Shown in pieces: positions 12,106 through 25,310 of a stretch of DNA of 64,000 bases. Source of the stretch: Atherix ibis (Eukaryota; Arthropoda; Insecta; Diptera; Athericidae); NCBI GenBank assembly GCA_958298945.1, contig OY282610.1:40431667-40495666 (forward strand), read 5' to 3'. The translations under genes were made by a program, and so were the position numbers. The notes below the pieces were generated by a model, which was not told the DNA's origin, made no database searches, and worked only from the letters and a program-made list of their open reading frames with translations. Every line of letters starts with the position of its first letter. Within the stretch, counting starts at the first letter, position 1.

Positions 12106-12438
12106 TTTCTTAACCCTTTTTTTTTCTTTATTTTGTATGTCACTAATTTAAGGTCACTACAAGTTATTGAAGCAATAGTCAATATTGTTATTGAAAATTA
12201 TTTAACACTCAGATTATATGTTCTATTACTTCCACAACATAACAGAGAATCAACATCTAACCTGTCTGACTAACATGTCAGTTGTCTCTAACATCTATGA
12301 TCTGAATAGAAAGTTGAGGGAAAGCATCCTTTATATAATGTAATCATTTAAAAGAAGATACTATTCATGATTTCTGAAGAAAAAATTTTTTTACCTGGGA
12401 TCATAAAAAACCGTCATAACTTTTGCACCAACCCAATA

Positions 12439-14187
12439 CAAATCTATTTTTATTTTCCAAAAAAAAAACAACAACAACAAAACAATCCAACTTTAATTTT
12501 AAAGTGTCATTAATACCTTATATATAGAAAGGGTGAATAAACTGAATGAATTAAAATAAATCATTTTATGTTAAATTAACATTTTAATAATGAATTCAGT
12601 TCATAGTTTAGTTATACAATATAATCGATAGTTATTTTGTTAATTCACATAAGATATAGACAAAAACAGAAAGCAAAAAGATTATTCTAGACTTGAATAA
12701 ATAATATAATCCATCGTTAATGATTCTTCCTTAAGATTTTATGGTCTGGCAAACTGTTTTCAAATAAAATACTTCTTGTCGTATACAATTGCTCATTAAC
12801 AAAATCTATATTATACAAGTATATCTATTTTATATGTATATCTAAAATATGTCAAAATTTGAAGATTCATCATATCATAGGATAAATCATATTCAATGCT
12901 TTGATTATGTAAATTCTCCTTGCTTAAGCTAAAATGTCTGAAGGCATTATCTATAAATAAAATGTTCAGATTTTTTTCACATCTAAGCTTTTAGCTTATA
13001 TCGTTTTCCTTCTTTCTAATAAATATGACTATAAAAGCTTAGCTATGGGAAATTCTTAACTTTTATGGCATTTTATATCTAAATGAATAAAGGACAAACT
13101 TAATATCTAATCTTACAGTTTTCCATTAGATAACTTTATTTTTATTATAAAAGAATTTTATTTTTTATCTTTAAGATAAAATAACTTTATGAATTGTTCA
13201 CCCAATATTATATTTTAAATTCGAATCGACCGTATGAGTATTTCTTATAACTATTTTCAAATCAAAAATTCAAACCAAAAAGTCTTATTAATAAATTAAT
13301 TTGACATTAAATTTCTTTTTTCCAAATAATAAAATAACTTAGTCAGTATTAATTACAATGCTAGCTTTCGATTTTCGAATAATTGTAAATAGATAGACTA
13401 ATAATTACAGCACTTAATACGTTTCCTATTATATTATATATGTTCTTAAACTTCTTTGTCACAAAAATTATTTTTATATCTGTTCTTTTTTTGAAATGTT
13501 TACTCTTTCAAATATTGTATTATAATTTAATATTATTATTATTATAAATAGGATTTCTTCACAAAACAAAACAAAATAATACATATTAATAAATGGAAAA
13601 TACGTTTTAGATTAATAGCCAAAATTATTATATGGTATGTGAATTGCTCAAAATATTATTGGTCTTATTCAGCAACAAAAAAATATGCTTTTCAATATAG
13701 TCGATATTCAGTTTTTGATAGCAATACTCTTAAGATAATATCCTATCGATGTTGTCATATACCTTGATTGCTGCGAAATAATCAGCTCTGACCAAAATAC
13801 TTTTCGGGACAAGATATTTTTTTAATATTAATATCCTAGAAGAAGGCAGATATTTGTAAGAGTCTAACCTTGATAAATATAGGAAAAATGGCCCATTTCT
13901 TATACTGAAGTTGTGGTCCACCTCAAAAGTCCTTGAAAAAAGTGAATTTTGGTTTGATTAAATATGAATAATTTTCTGCTAAATTGTAACAAATTTTAGA
14001 TTTAATTATCAAAATTTAATTCACATACCAAAGTTTTACAACACTGAAATTTTAAAATTTGTTTCTTTTTGTGTAATTTTTGCAATCCTATTTAATTATA
14101 GCAGTTTTATTTTCAAACAAAATCAAAAAAATTTATTTTTTCCTTATATAAGAAAAAGACATAATCTTCAGACGTAATTGTATGTTC
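12439..14187. other. Non-coding AT-rich interval
   Basis: No supported gene or transposon. Only short incidental open frames occur, for example near 13730-13920, without recognisable motifs. Confidence 0.6.
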
Positions 14188-14258
14188 TTATAATAAAATT
14201 TAATTTTAAATTAGTTAGATTAATTTTCTACCTAATTTAAAATTAAATTTTATTATAA
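14188..14258. repeat. Perfect inverted repeat, 27-bp arms
   Basis: The left arm 14188-14214 begins ttataataaaatttaatttt and is exactly complementary to 14232-14258, with a 17-nt loop. All bases but one per arm are A or T. It sits at the left edge of the diverged satellite block. Confidence 0.9.
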
Positions 14259-14269
14259 AATAGATTGCA

Positions 14270-15540
14270 TTTAACAAGTTCTTTTACTCAACCGTAAGCT
14301 AAAACAAATCGTTTTTAGATCAGACTTATTTTAAATTTTTTTTTAAAGTTTAAAATTTTGTTACACATGAACTATCTATAATATTGTAGCTGTAAAATAT
14401 GTTTGCTTAATCATAAGCAAAAATACTGTATTTTTTTTTCAAAATAGATTATTTTTTTGACTTAAGTTATAAAATACGATTTTTTTTAAAGTGGTTCAGA
14501 GCTTTGGAATAAAATTTCAAAATTCACATAATGTAAACAGAGAACGATTTTGTTAAGAATGAATTTTTGCTCAACCGTAAGCCAAAGGTAATTATATTTA
14601 GATCAGGTTACTTTTGCCAAAGTTTTCAAATCTAAATTATAAGAGTAGTCTACAATTATGAATTGTTATATTTTTTGCTCAGTGCTAAGCAAAATTTTGA
14701 TATTTTTATTAAGATTTCCATTGACATAAATCATTAAAAACAATTTTTTTAAATGATTCTGAACTTTGGAATAGAATTTCAAAATTCACGTAATTAAAAC
14801 AGTATACAATATTATATTTAGAAATTTTTTTTGCTCAACCGCAAGCCAAAGCTAATTATTTTTCAGTCAGAATCCTTTCACCAAAGGCTTTAAATTTGTT
14901 TGATATAAACTGTCCATAATAACAAAATGTTAAATTTTTTTGCTCAATTATAAGCAAAATTTTGATATTTTAATGAAGATTTCCTTTCTCTTAAGTTATA
15001 AAACTCGACTTCTTGAAATTTTTCTAATCTTTGGACCAGCATTTCTAAATCTACGTAATTGAAACAGTTTACAATATTAAATTTAAGAATTTTTTTGCTC
15101 AACTGCAAGCTAAAACTGATTATTTTTCGATCAGAATCCTTTCACCAAAGGCTTTAAATATGTTTGATATAAACTATCCATAATAACAAAATGTTATATT
15201 TTTTTGCTCAATCATAAGCAAAAGTTTGATATTTTAATGAAGATTTCCTTTCACTTTAGTTATAAAACGCGATTCCTGGAAATTTTTCTGAACTTAAGAC
15301 CAGAATTTCTAAATCTATGTAATTAAAACAGTCTAAAATATTATATTTAAGAATTTTTTTGCTCAACTGCAAGCTAAAACTGATTATTTTTCGATCAGAA
15401 TACTTTCACTAAAGTTTTAAATTTGTTTGACATAAACTGTCCCCAATCTCAAACTGAAATATTTTTTTGCTCAATCATAAACAAAATTTTGATATTTAAA
15501 TGAAAATTTCCTACTCAGATTTAGCTTACGGTTGCATGTT
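14270..15540. repeat. Diverged block of the 264/292-bp satellite
   Basis: Older, less regular copies of the array found at 17.6-21.9 kb. The two half-unit signatures alternate: gctcaaccgtaagc or gctcaactgcaagct (about 14286, 14572, 14835, 15098, 15361) and ttgctcaatcataagcaa-like words (14403, 14675, 14940, 15205, 15470). Half-units are about 130 bp apart and the sequence between them is conserved only in part. Confidence 0.85.
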
Positions 15541-17254
15541 TTTGGAATACTTAAAAGCAAATTTTCATTTAAAAAAATTCTTCGATTAAAATGGCTTTTT
15601 GAGATCTTAAACTCTTAGACTGTAAGATCTTAGACTAAAATGGTATCAAGTAATGCCTTTATTCAAAATTTTCTTAATGTGAAAATATCTTTATTAAAAA
15701 CTATGTAAACAATATTTAAGATTCCTCCGATCATATTAAAAGTTAACAGTCCTCTTTTCATTTTATTTAAATTAATTTCCATAAATAGTAAATTATATTT
15801 TTATACAAACAAAGCAGTAAAAATTCAATATAAAAAATAATAAACCCATTATTACAACTGATTTAACATAAGCAAATTAACATAATAATATGTGAATTGA
15901 CACTTGCTAAATCAATTTAACAATAATAACAAATGAACAAAATTATATTCATGACAGAAGATTTGTTCACAAAAGTTATTATAATAATTATTATTTGATT
16001 TTAAATTAATATGGAAATATCTTAACTGTAAAGCTTAGAGGATGAACTTTAAAGCTAGCAAAAATGATTCGATAATAGGAAATATTTTGAAAATTATAAA
16101 TACATAAAATATGCACAAAATTTAAGGTATTCACTTTAAAGTATTTCGATAAAGTAATGAACTCTTCAAATTTATGGTAGTACCTAAAACGATAAGTATC
16201 ATGACATTTTTATTATGCCTGATTAGTTAGCATTAAATTATCACATGGATTACCATACTTATACGAAATTAAGTTTTTCTAGTGAAAAACAAAAATAAAC
16301 TAAATAAAAGAACGTAAGACAAAATTATGGATTATTTTTGAATACTTTATCACATTTTACAATAATAATATCAGAATAATTTAATGAGAAATACCAGTTT
16401 TTTTTTTTTGAAAATAAATAAATTCTAAAATCAACACTTTTTATCCCAAAGATTATTTTTAAACATTTTGCATAAATATGATACTAAAGTGGGATAAGAT
16501 TATTAGGTGTGAATGAAAATAATCCACTCTGTGTTCCTAATTAAACTTAATACGATTAAATTATATTCCAGAAATTTTATTTGAAAATTATTTTTTTGTT
16601 GATAATATTCATGTATAATGTATAAACTATAAGAACGTATATTTACGATAAAGTATAACTATTTTATTATATGAGAACGGACACTAATGAAAATGTAAGT
16701 TTTTGAACTCACAAATTCATGAATAGATATACTTCAATCGAATCCAAAAGCTGGTCGAGTATTATTTACATAAAGTAACTATTCAGAATAAACAATCACC
16801 AAACATATCCAATAGTTGAGTTGAGTAGTAATGTTCCATATTCCATATTTTTGGCATAGTTCCAACTCAAAAACTGGGTTAAGTTCATAGCATACGTATG
16901 GTTCTACTTTTAAATTTCGAATTCGATATTGAAAAGAGTTTAGAAAAAGAATACGTGAAATGTTACAAATGAAGAAAATATGCTATTTTTCTATCAAATA
17001 TATTCAATAGACACGTATCATCTGTCCAGAGCTGATTCCCTTATCAGAAATTTTTGTTCGCCAGAATTGTAACATGATTACCAGGAAATCAAATGAAAAG
17101 AAGGTCACGTTTATAAAAACGCCTTGTGTATCTAATAGACTTGCAAAATATTGTATAATATATTATCGTAGCTACTTCACATATCAGATGTTTAGAATGT
17201 TTCTTCTTAGCATCAATTGAAATTACGTCATATATTTTCACCTATAAAAATCTG
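15541..17254. other. Non-coding interval between satellite blocks
   Basis: AT-rich sequence with no gene, array or transposon end that I can support. Confidence 0.6.
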
Positions 17255-17344
17255 TTATTTATACACATTTCATTCTAAGTTGTATTACAGTCAATCTGTT
17301 ACAGTTGACTGTAATACAACTTAGAATGAAATGTGTATAAATAA
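17255..17344. repeat. Perfect inverted repeat, 40-bp arms, 10-nt loop
   Basis: The arm 17255-17294 (starting ttatttatacacatttcatt) is perfectly complementary to 17305-17344, leaving a 10-nt loop at 17295-17304. The arms have mixed composition, so this is not a simple AT coincidence. Absence of any mismatch suggests recent origin or gene conversion between arms. Confidence 0.95.
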
Positions 17345-17581
17345 TATTAGACATATAAGAAAAAAATAAAAAAGGAATAAAAGAAAAATTATTTCTTAAT
17401 GAATTCCTTTCATCTTCTATTTTAGATAAAATATTTCGATCAACAAGAGAAAATTTCATGCAAAAGTGAAATATTTTTATAATTGTTTTTTTTGATCGAA
17501 ATTTATACTGAAAATTATTAGCAAACTTTTGGGAATGGGGTCTATATCTAAAAGAGTTTAGAATATTGAAATTTTTCATTA

Positions 17582-20500
17582 GTAACAGCAGTATAAACTT
17601 ATCAAAATTGGTATGTAATTTATATATTCCTCAACATCAGTTTGGACTTAATGAAGATTTCCTTTCTCTCAAGTTATAAAACTCGACTTTTGAAATTATT
17701 CTGGAACTTTGAACCAGAATTTTTAAATCTATGTAATTAAAACAGTCTACAATATTATATTTAGGAATTATTTTGCTCAACCGCAAGCCAAAACTGATTA
17801 TTTTTTGGTCAGAATTCTTTCACCAAAGCTTTTAAATCCGTTTGTCATAAACTGTCCATAATAACAAAATGTTATATTTTTTTTGCTCAATCATAAGCAA
17901 AAGTTTGATATTTTAATAAAGATTTCCTTTCTCTTAAGTTATAAAACTCGACTTTTGAAATTATTCTGGAACTTTAAACCAGAATTTTCAAATCTATGTA
18001 ATTAAAACAGTCTACAATATTATATTTAGGAATTTTTTTTGCTCAACCGCAAGCCAAAACTGATTATTTTTGGTCAGAATTCTTTCACCAAAGCTTTTAA
18101 ATCCGTTTGTCATAAACTTTCCATAATAACAAAATGTTATATTTTTTTGGTCAATCATAAGCAAAAGTTTGATATTTTAAGAAGACTTCCTTTCACTTTA
18201 GTTATAAAACTTGATATCTTGAAATTTTTCTAATCTTTGGACCAGAATTTCTAAATCTACGTAATAGAAACAGTTTACAATATTAAATTTAGGAATTTTT
18301 TTGCTCAACCGCAAGCCAAAGCTAATTATTTTTTGGTCAGAATCCTTTCACCAAAGCTCTTAAATCTGTTTGCCATAAACTATCCACAATAAGCTTTTAA
18401 ATCTGTTTGACATAAACTATAACATTTTGATATTTTTTTGCTCAATCATAAGCAAAAGTTTGATATTTTAATAAAGATTTCCTTTCTCTTAAGTTATAAA
18501 ACTCGAATTTTGAAATTATTCTGGATTTTTAAACCAGAATTTCTAAATCTATGTAATTAAAACAGTCTACAATATTATATTAAGGAATTTTTTTGCTCAA
18601 CCGCAAGCCAAACCTAATTATTTTTCGGTCAGAATCCTTTCACCAAAGCTCTTAAATCTGTTTGCCATAAACTATCCACAATAAGCTTTTAAAACAGTTT
18701 GACATAAACTATAACATTTTGATATTTTTTTGCTCAATCATAAGCAAAAGTTTGATATTTTAATAAAGATTTCCTTTCTCTTAAGTTATAAAACTCGACT
18801 TTTGAAATTATTCTGGAACTTTAAACCAGAATTTCTAAATCTATGTAATTAAAACAGTCTACAATATTATATTTAGGAATTATTTTGCTCAACCGCAAGC
18901 CAAAACTGATTATTTTTTGGTCAGAATTCTTTCACCAAAGCTTTTAAATCCGTTTGTCATAAACTGTCCATAATAACAAAATGTTATATTTTTTTTGCTC
19001 AATCATAAGCAAAAGTTTGATATTTTAATGAAGATTTCCTTTCACTTTAGTTATAAAACTTGACTTCTTGAAATTTTTCTAATCTTTGGACCAGAATTTC
19101 TAAATCTACGTAATAGAAACAGTTTACAATATTAAATTTAGGAATTTTTTTGCTCAACCGCAAGCCAAAGCTAATTATTTTTTGGTCAGAATCCTTTCAC
19201 CAAAGCTCTTAAATCTGTTCGCCATAAACTATCCACAATAAGCTTTTAAATCTGTTTGACATAAACTATAACATTTTGATATTTTTTTGCTCAATCATAA
19301 GCAAAAGTATGATATTTTAATAAAGATTTCCTTTCTCTTAAGTTATAAAACTCGAATTTTGAAATTATTCTGGAACTTTAAACCAGAATTTCTAAATCGA
19401 TGTAATTAAAACAGTCTACAATATTATATTTAGGAATTATTTTGCTCAACCGCAAGCCAAAACTGATTATTTTTTGGTCAGAATGCTTTCACCAAAGCTT
19501 TTAAATCCGTTTGTCATAAACTGTCCATAATAACAAAATGTTATATTTTTTTGCTCAATCATAAGCAAAAGTTTGATATTTTAATGAAGATTTCCTTTCT
19601 CTTAAGTTATAAAACTTGACTTCTTGAAATTTTTCTAATCTTTGGACCAGAATTTCTAAATCTACGTAATAGAAACATTTTACAATATTAAATTTAGGAA
19701 TTTTTTTGCTCAACCGCAAGCCAAAGCTAATTAGTTTTCGGTCAGAATTCTTTCACCAAAGCTCTTAAATCTGTTTACCATAAACTATCCACAATAAGCT
19801 TTTAAATCTGTTTGACATAAACTATAACATTTTGATATTTTTTTGCTCAATCATAAGCAAAAGTATGATATTTTAATAAAGATTTCCTTTCTCTTAAGTT
19901 ATAAAACTCGAATTTTGAAATTATTCTGGAACTTTAAACCAGAATTTCTAAATCGATGTAATTAAAACAGTCTACAATATTATATTTAGGAATTATTTTG
20001 CTCAACCGCAAGCCAAAACTGATTATTTTTTGGTCAGAATGCTTTCACCAAAGCTTTTAAATCCGTTTGTCATAAACTGTCCATAATAACAAAATGTTAT
20101 ATTTTTTTGCTCAATCATAAGCAAAAGTTTGATATTTTAATGAAGATTTCCTTTCTCTTAAGTTATAAAACTTGACTTCTTGAAATTTTTCTAATCTTTG
20201 GACCAGAATTTCTAAATCTACGTAATAGAAACATTTTACAATATTAAATTTAGGAATTTTTTTGCTCAACCGCAAGCCAAAGCTAATTAGTTTTCGGTCA
20301 GAATTCTTTCACCAAAGCTCTTAAATCTGTTTACCATAAACTATCCACAATAAGCTTTTAAATCTGTTTGACATAAACTATAACATTTTGATATTTTTTT
20401 GCTCAATCATAAGCAAACGTTTGATATTTTAATAAAGATTTCCTTTCTCTTAAGTTATAAAACTCGAATTTTGAAATTATTCTGGAACTTTAAACCAGAA

Positions 20501-21985
20501 TTTCTAAATCTATGTAATTAAAACAGTCTACAATATTAAATTTAGGAATTTTTTTGCTCAACCGCAAGCCAAAACTGATTATTTTTTGGTCAGAATGCTT
20601 TCACCAAAGCTTTTAAATCCGTTTGTCATAAACTGTCCATAATAACAAAATGTTATATTTTTTTGCTCAATCATAAGCAAAAGTTTGATATTTTAATGTA
20701 GATTTCCTTTCTCTTAAGTTATAAAACTTGACTTCTTGAAATTTTTCTAATCTTTGGACCAGAATTTCTAAATCTACGTAATAGAAACATTTTACAATAT
20801 TAAATTTAGGAATTTTTTTGCTCAACCGCAAGCTAAAGCTAATTATTTTTCGGTCAGAATTCTTTCACCAAAGCTCTTAAATCTGTTTGCCATAAACTAT
20901 CCACAATAAGCTTTTAAATCTGTTTGACATAAACTATAACATTTTGATATTTTTTTGCTCAATCATAAGCAAAAGTTTGATATTTTAATAAAGATTTCCT
21001 TTCTCTTAAGTTATAAAACTCGACTTTTGAAATTATTCTGGAACTTTAAACCAGAATTTTCAAATCTATGTAATTAAAACAGTCTACAATATTATATTTA
21101 GGAATTTTTTTTGCTCAACCGCAAGCCAAAACTGATTATTTTTTGGTCAGAATTCTTTCACCAAAGCTCTTAAATCTGTTTGCCATAAACTATCCACAAT
21201 AAGCTTTTAAATCTGTTTGACATAAACTATAACATTTTGATATTTTTTTGCTCAATCATAAGCAAAAGTTTGATATTTTAATAAAGATTTCCTTTCTCTT
21301 AAGTTATAAAACTCGACTTTTGAAATTATTCTGGAACTTTAAACCAGAATTTTCAAATCTATGTAATTAAAACAGTCTACAATATTATATTTAGGAATTT
21401 TTTTTGCTCAACCGCAAGCCAAAACTGATTATTTCTTGGTCAGAATTCTTTCACCAAAGCTCTTAAATCTGTTTGCCATAAACTATCCACAATAAGCTTT
21501 TAAATCTGTTTGACATAAACTATAACATTTTGATATTTTTTTGCTCAATCATAAGCAAAAGTTTGATATTTTAATAAAGATGTCCTTTCTCTTAAGTTAT
21601 AAAACTCGACTTTTGAAATTATTCTGGAACTTTAAACCAGAATTTTCAAATCTATGTAATTAAAACAGTCTACAATATTATATTTAGGAATTTTTTTTGC
21701 TCAACCGCAAGCCAAAACTGATTTTTTTTTGGTCAGAATCCTTTCACCAAAGCTTTTAAATCTGCTTAACATAAACTATCTACAATATCAAAATGTTATA
21801 TTTTTATGCTCAATCATAAGCAAACGTTCAATATTTTAATAAAGATTTCCTTTCTCTTAAAAATCGTCTCCAATATAATATTTAGGAAATTTTTTGCTCA
21901 ACCTTAAGCCACGTTACAGCAGTATAAACTTTCTAAAAATGGTATGTAATTTATTTGTTCCTCAACATCAGTTTGGACTTAGAAC
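17582..21985. repeat. 264/292-bp satellite with a 556-bp dimer period
   Basis: The word tcaatcataagc occurs at 17887, 18151, 18442, 18734, 18999, 19291, 19555, 19847, 20111, 20403, 20667, 20959, 21252, 21545 and 21810. Spacings are about 264 and 292; they alternate strictly in the middle to give a 556-bp higher-order unit. The longer type carries a duplicated 'aagcttttaaatctgtttg' segment. Each unit has two half-units, one with ctcaaccgcaagcc and one with ctcaatcataagc. The array is bordered on both sides by the same 70-bp non-array sequence ('cagcagtataaactt' to 'catcagtttggactta', 17582-17650 and 21913-21980). Confidence 0.95.
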
Positions 21986-22094
21986 TGAGCATTTCACTAT
22001 AAGATTCAGCGAATCTTACCCTCTAGTTATTTCCACATCTTTAAATCCCATCTTTTAGACCAATATTTTCAGATAGCTGATAATAATTAGTATT

Positions 22095-22400
22095 CAGCTA
22101 TTTATCCCATCACTGAAGATATTCCTCAGGGAAGTATCCTAGATCCAATTCTTTACAAAAGTTAATCCAATGATATCCTAGCCGACGGTATGGCCATATT
22201 TGCAGAAATACATCCACTCCTTAGAAGCTGCTCTCAAAAGATAGAAAGAAGAAGTTAAAAAAAATGTTCTCATGTTACTTTTACACTCTACTAAAAACAA
22301 TATTAAATGGCAGTGATATTCCACAAAAAACAAACGTGCGTTATCTTGGACTTTATTATAAGGACAAACGGTTAACTTGGAACGTTAATATGAATTTAAT
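22095..22400 (+). pseudogene. Jockey-type reverse-transcriptase fragment
   Basis: Plus-strand translation shows EDIPQGSILDPILY (about 22115-22160), a degraded aspartate-box region, and then NVRYLGLYYKDKRLTWN (about 22335-22385). These match the region from the QG motif to the YLG..LD.RLTW motif of Jockey-clade polymerases. Frame changes and stops show that it is dead. It is a short isolated scrap with no neighbouring ORF1 or endonuclease. Confidence 0.75.
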
Positions 22401-23814
22401 AAAATTTTGAGTGAGTGAACTTTAATTGAAAATTTTTTTTTGTTTTGGAAGCATTGGGAATAGTGTTTAGAAAAGATACTTTTCGGTTTATTAGAAAAGT
22501 GAAGGCATTTTCCAAAGGTAAAATTTTAAGTAAAAGAATAAAATTATAAAATTTAAAAAAAAAATTATTTCCAAAAAATATCACCGGTAAACTCAAAGTC
22601 TTTTAGAAAACTATGCAAAAAAAAAAAAATTAAATAACTTACCTCAGCCATCCCCTCCCCCCTCACTACCGTTCGGTCTTATACTTAAACATTTATACCG
22701 TGTACAGCCATTAGATTATAATGGGGAAAATAATGTCCTTTTTCCTCCCTAAGTCATCCATTTAATAATACCCAAAAAATCTTGTGGTTATTTGCGTTTC
22801 TTAAATATGCCTAATTTAAAAATTTTATCTGCAAAATTAATAACGAAAATATCACCAAAAAAAAAAAGATTGTCTTTTTATATAGGAATATCCTGGGCCT
22901 CAACCATAAGAAGAGATTTTTCATAGCAGATATCCAGGAATTCAATCCCAAAAGCGCATCCCCTACAATAGATATGAACCACCCACGGTAGAGTTTTTGT
23001 AGTTTTTTCTTTTGTCATGTACTCATTTTTTCTCATATCCTTATTTTTTTGCTGTACTTTGACTTTATCCGATATAATTAATAGTAACACATTTTTGGTT
23101 AAGTTAAAAAATTACTAAAATTATTAAGAGATTATGGTCTGTTGGGTTTTGTGGCTGTTTTCGGTTTGATTTTCTTTAACGTTGTTGTTTTTAAGGGTTT
23201 TTTAATTTTTTTTATTTCCTGTAATTAAAAAAAATTTTTTTTGTACACTTTAAATTTGTATTTTTTGTTTTAATTATTAATTTTTTTTTGTTAAATATTT
23301 TATTTAATTATTATTTTATGTACAAAAAAAAAAACCACATAGTTTTTTTCTTCTATTTTATACTTAATTTTTTTATATTTTAAACTATTTTTATATAGAA
23401 AATCTATAAAGGGCATTTTTTTTATTTAAAATTATAAACTTTTTTAAATTTTTGTAATTTTTTATGCTATAAAAAGTAAATGTTTTTAAATAAAAAATAT
23501 GAAAATTTAACTAGTATTTAAATAAAAATGGAATAGAAAATTACTCTTTAAATTAGCGTTTAAAATCAGATGATAATCTTTACCTAAGAAAATAAAATAA
23601 AAATATTCAGAAAAAATCAACTTCATTAAATTTCGGCCATGTCTAGTATGTGCAGTTGAAAATGTGAATAATACAATATTATACAAACTGATAATTTATC
23701 GTAAATATTATCCAAAAACAGAATAGTTTTTCTTTCAAATTTTAATTAATTTAATAATAGAATTTATAAAAAAATATATACGAGTATTGTTTTAAAAAAT
23801 AGTTTAAAATATCT
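22401..23814. other. Non-coding, T-rich interval
   Basis: Contains long A and T runs, a C-rich patch at about 22645-22665 and no supported gene. Confidence 0.6.
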
Positions 23815-24035
23815 GAAAACGGCTTATTTTAAGTCCAAGTCGATAATGCAGTTCGTATTGTATTAAAAATTGTTCAAAATATCTCAAAACGACTGATTTT
23901 AAGTACAAGTCGATAATACAGTTCGTGAAATAACTAACGGTGTTTGTTTCACGTACTGCGTTATCGACCGCGCACTTTTGCTTTTATTTCATTAAGAGCG
24001 CAAAATTTTTCCAAGCACTGCATTATCGACCTGCT
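23815..24035. repeat. Foldback cluster built on a gtcgataatgcagt motif
   Basis: The motif gtcgataatgcagt occurs directly at 23839 and, as gtcgataatacagt, at 23909, within a 70-bp tandem duplication. It recurs inverted as actgcgttatcgac at 23955 and actgcattatcgac at 24017. The inner pair extends to arms of about 22 bp with three mismatches ending in cgtgaaa / tttcacg. The whole could fold as two nested stems. It may be a small foldback element; no target duplication was identified. Confidence 0.75.
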
Positions 24036-25310
24036 TTTTTGGTTACAGTAGATATTTTTATTCTCTAGTCTGGATTGAAATCTATAAAAAAAAACAAATA
24101 TAAGAAGTTATTATTATTAAAGAAACTGTTTGTTTTTTGTTTGTTGGAAAACCACAATTTAACCAATCAATACAGTTGAGCAGGCATCTTTGAAGACCTT
24201 TTAAACATCTGCAATTATTATCAGATGCAATGAAAAAATTATAATAAATTCAATGACTTTCTTTTACTTCTCACTATTGATCTGCTAACAAATTCCTTAT
24301 ATTGGACTTAATCCTGACACTTACCCTAACAGCATAGTGTACTATTGTCAATACGTTTGCACAATTTCAAGTGCATGCTCGCATTTTTCAGGACATATTC
24401 CACTTATACTAGAAGGAACACTATACTTTTTAACCTGGAAAAATGTGCAATAAACTTTAAATATAAATACTCACTATATGCAAGGTCTCATCATTATTTA
24501 CATGCAGTGTAGATACTCTCGTATTAGTGTTCATGTAAGTCCTAAAAAGGATTTTATAAATAAAAATGTATATATCCATACTATACAAAAGTAGTAATAT
24601 ATATAAATCGATTTTTAAAGGAAAATATGGAACACATTTATCTAGGATCATAAACTCCCTCCGGTAAAGTTAATTTACTGTATTGCAAAAATAGTTCGAG
24701 GAACTATACGATTTTACTGATTTTCTTATTGTTAAATAATACCATTCATGTACGCGTTCAAGTTCATCATATTTGCCTGTTTACTTTTCTTAGCTTTCTT
24801 GTTTTTAATCAAATAGAAAAGAAATTTTATTTTTATTTGATTATTTAAGAAGAAAAAAAACTATTTACAAACAATGTACAATATATTGTCTCTATTTTAT
24901 TGAAGTTATTGGTGGTATAAATTTATATAGTGTAACGTAGGTGGATTCAACCAGAACTAAACTGAAAATAATACCCCTTTTGAACTCGAACGTAATTTTA
25001 ACTCAAAAAAGCTTTTGTTAAAAAATTAAAAAATTTCAAACAAGTTCTTATAAAAATATTTATTTTTGATAAAATACAATATATAAAAAAAAATATTATA
25101 TCTTATAAGTTATTAGACTGATTTATAATTAAATAAACCAATCTGATATGTTTTCATCTTGTATGACCAATACTTACACATATGACAGTAAGGCCGATTG
25201 ATTAGCTGCAGTATTTTAAATAAGTTTAAACTAAAATATTACTTGTAATCTGCATTTGATATTGCATTAGAAATGCTTATAAATTGGAATAGCTGATCTA
25301 GATTTTTTTT
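24036..25310. other. Non-coding AT-rich interval
   Basis: No supported gene, array or transposon end. Confidence 0.55.

Larger units (their letters stand above)
8940..12330 (-). mobile_element. Jockey-type non-LTR retrotransposon, 3' half missing
   Basis: The order on the minus strand is 5' UTR (about 12330-12106), ORF1 with zinc knuckles, and ORF2 with an apurinic-like endonuclease and the start of the reverse-transcriptase region. No RT catalytic motifs, 3' UTR or poly-A tail are present, and the sequence passes directly into mariner at about 8940. This is the reverse of the usual 5' truncation and implies a deletion after insertion that removed the LINE's 3' half together with the middle of the host mariner. 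The exact 5' edge is uncertain. Confidence 0.85.
8679..12436 (-). mobile_element. Mariner carrying a nested LINE
   Basis: The left end reads ttgggttggtgcaaaagtaa from 8679. The right end, reverse complemented from 12436, reads ttgggttggtgcaaaagtta. Both are flanked by TA (8677-8678 and 12437-12438), so these are the two ends of one mariner insertion. Only about 260 bp at the left and roughly 100 bp at the right are mariner. The middle has been replaced by a Jockey-type LINE in the same orientation. Confidence 0.9.

Noticed and set aside
11681..12151. Plus-strand frames opposite the LINE ORF1
   Set aside because: Antisense shadows; the minus strand has the zinc knuckles.
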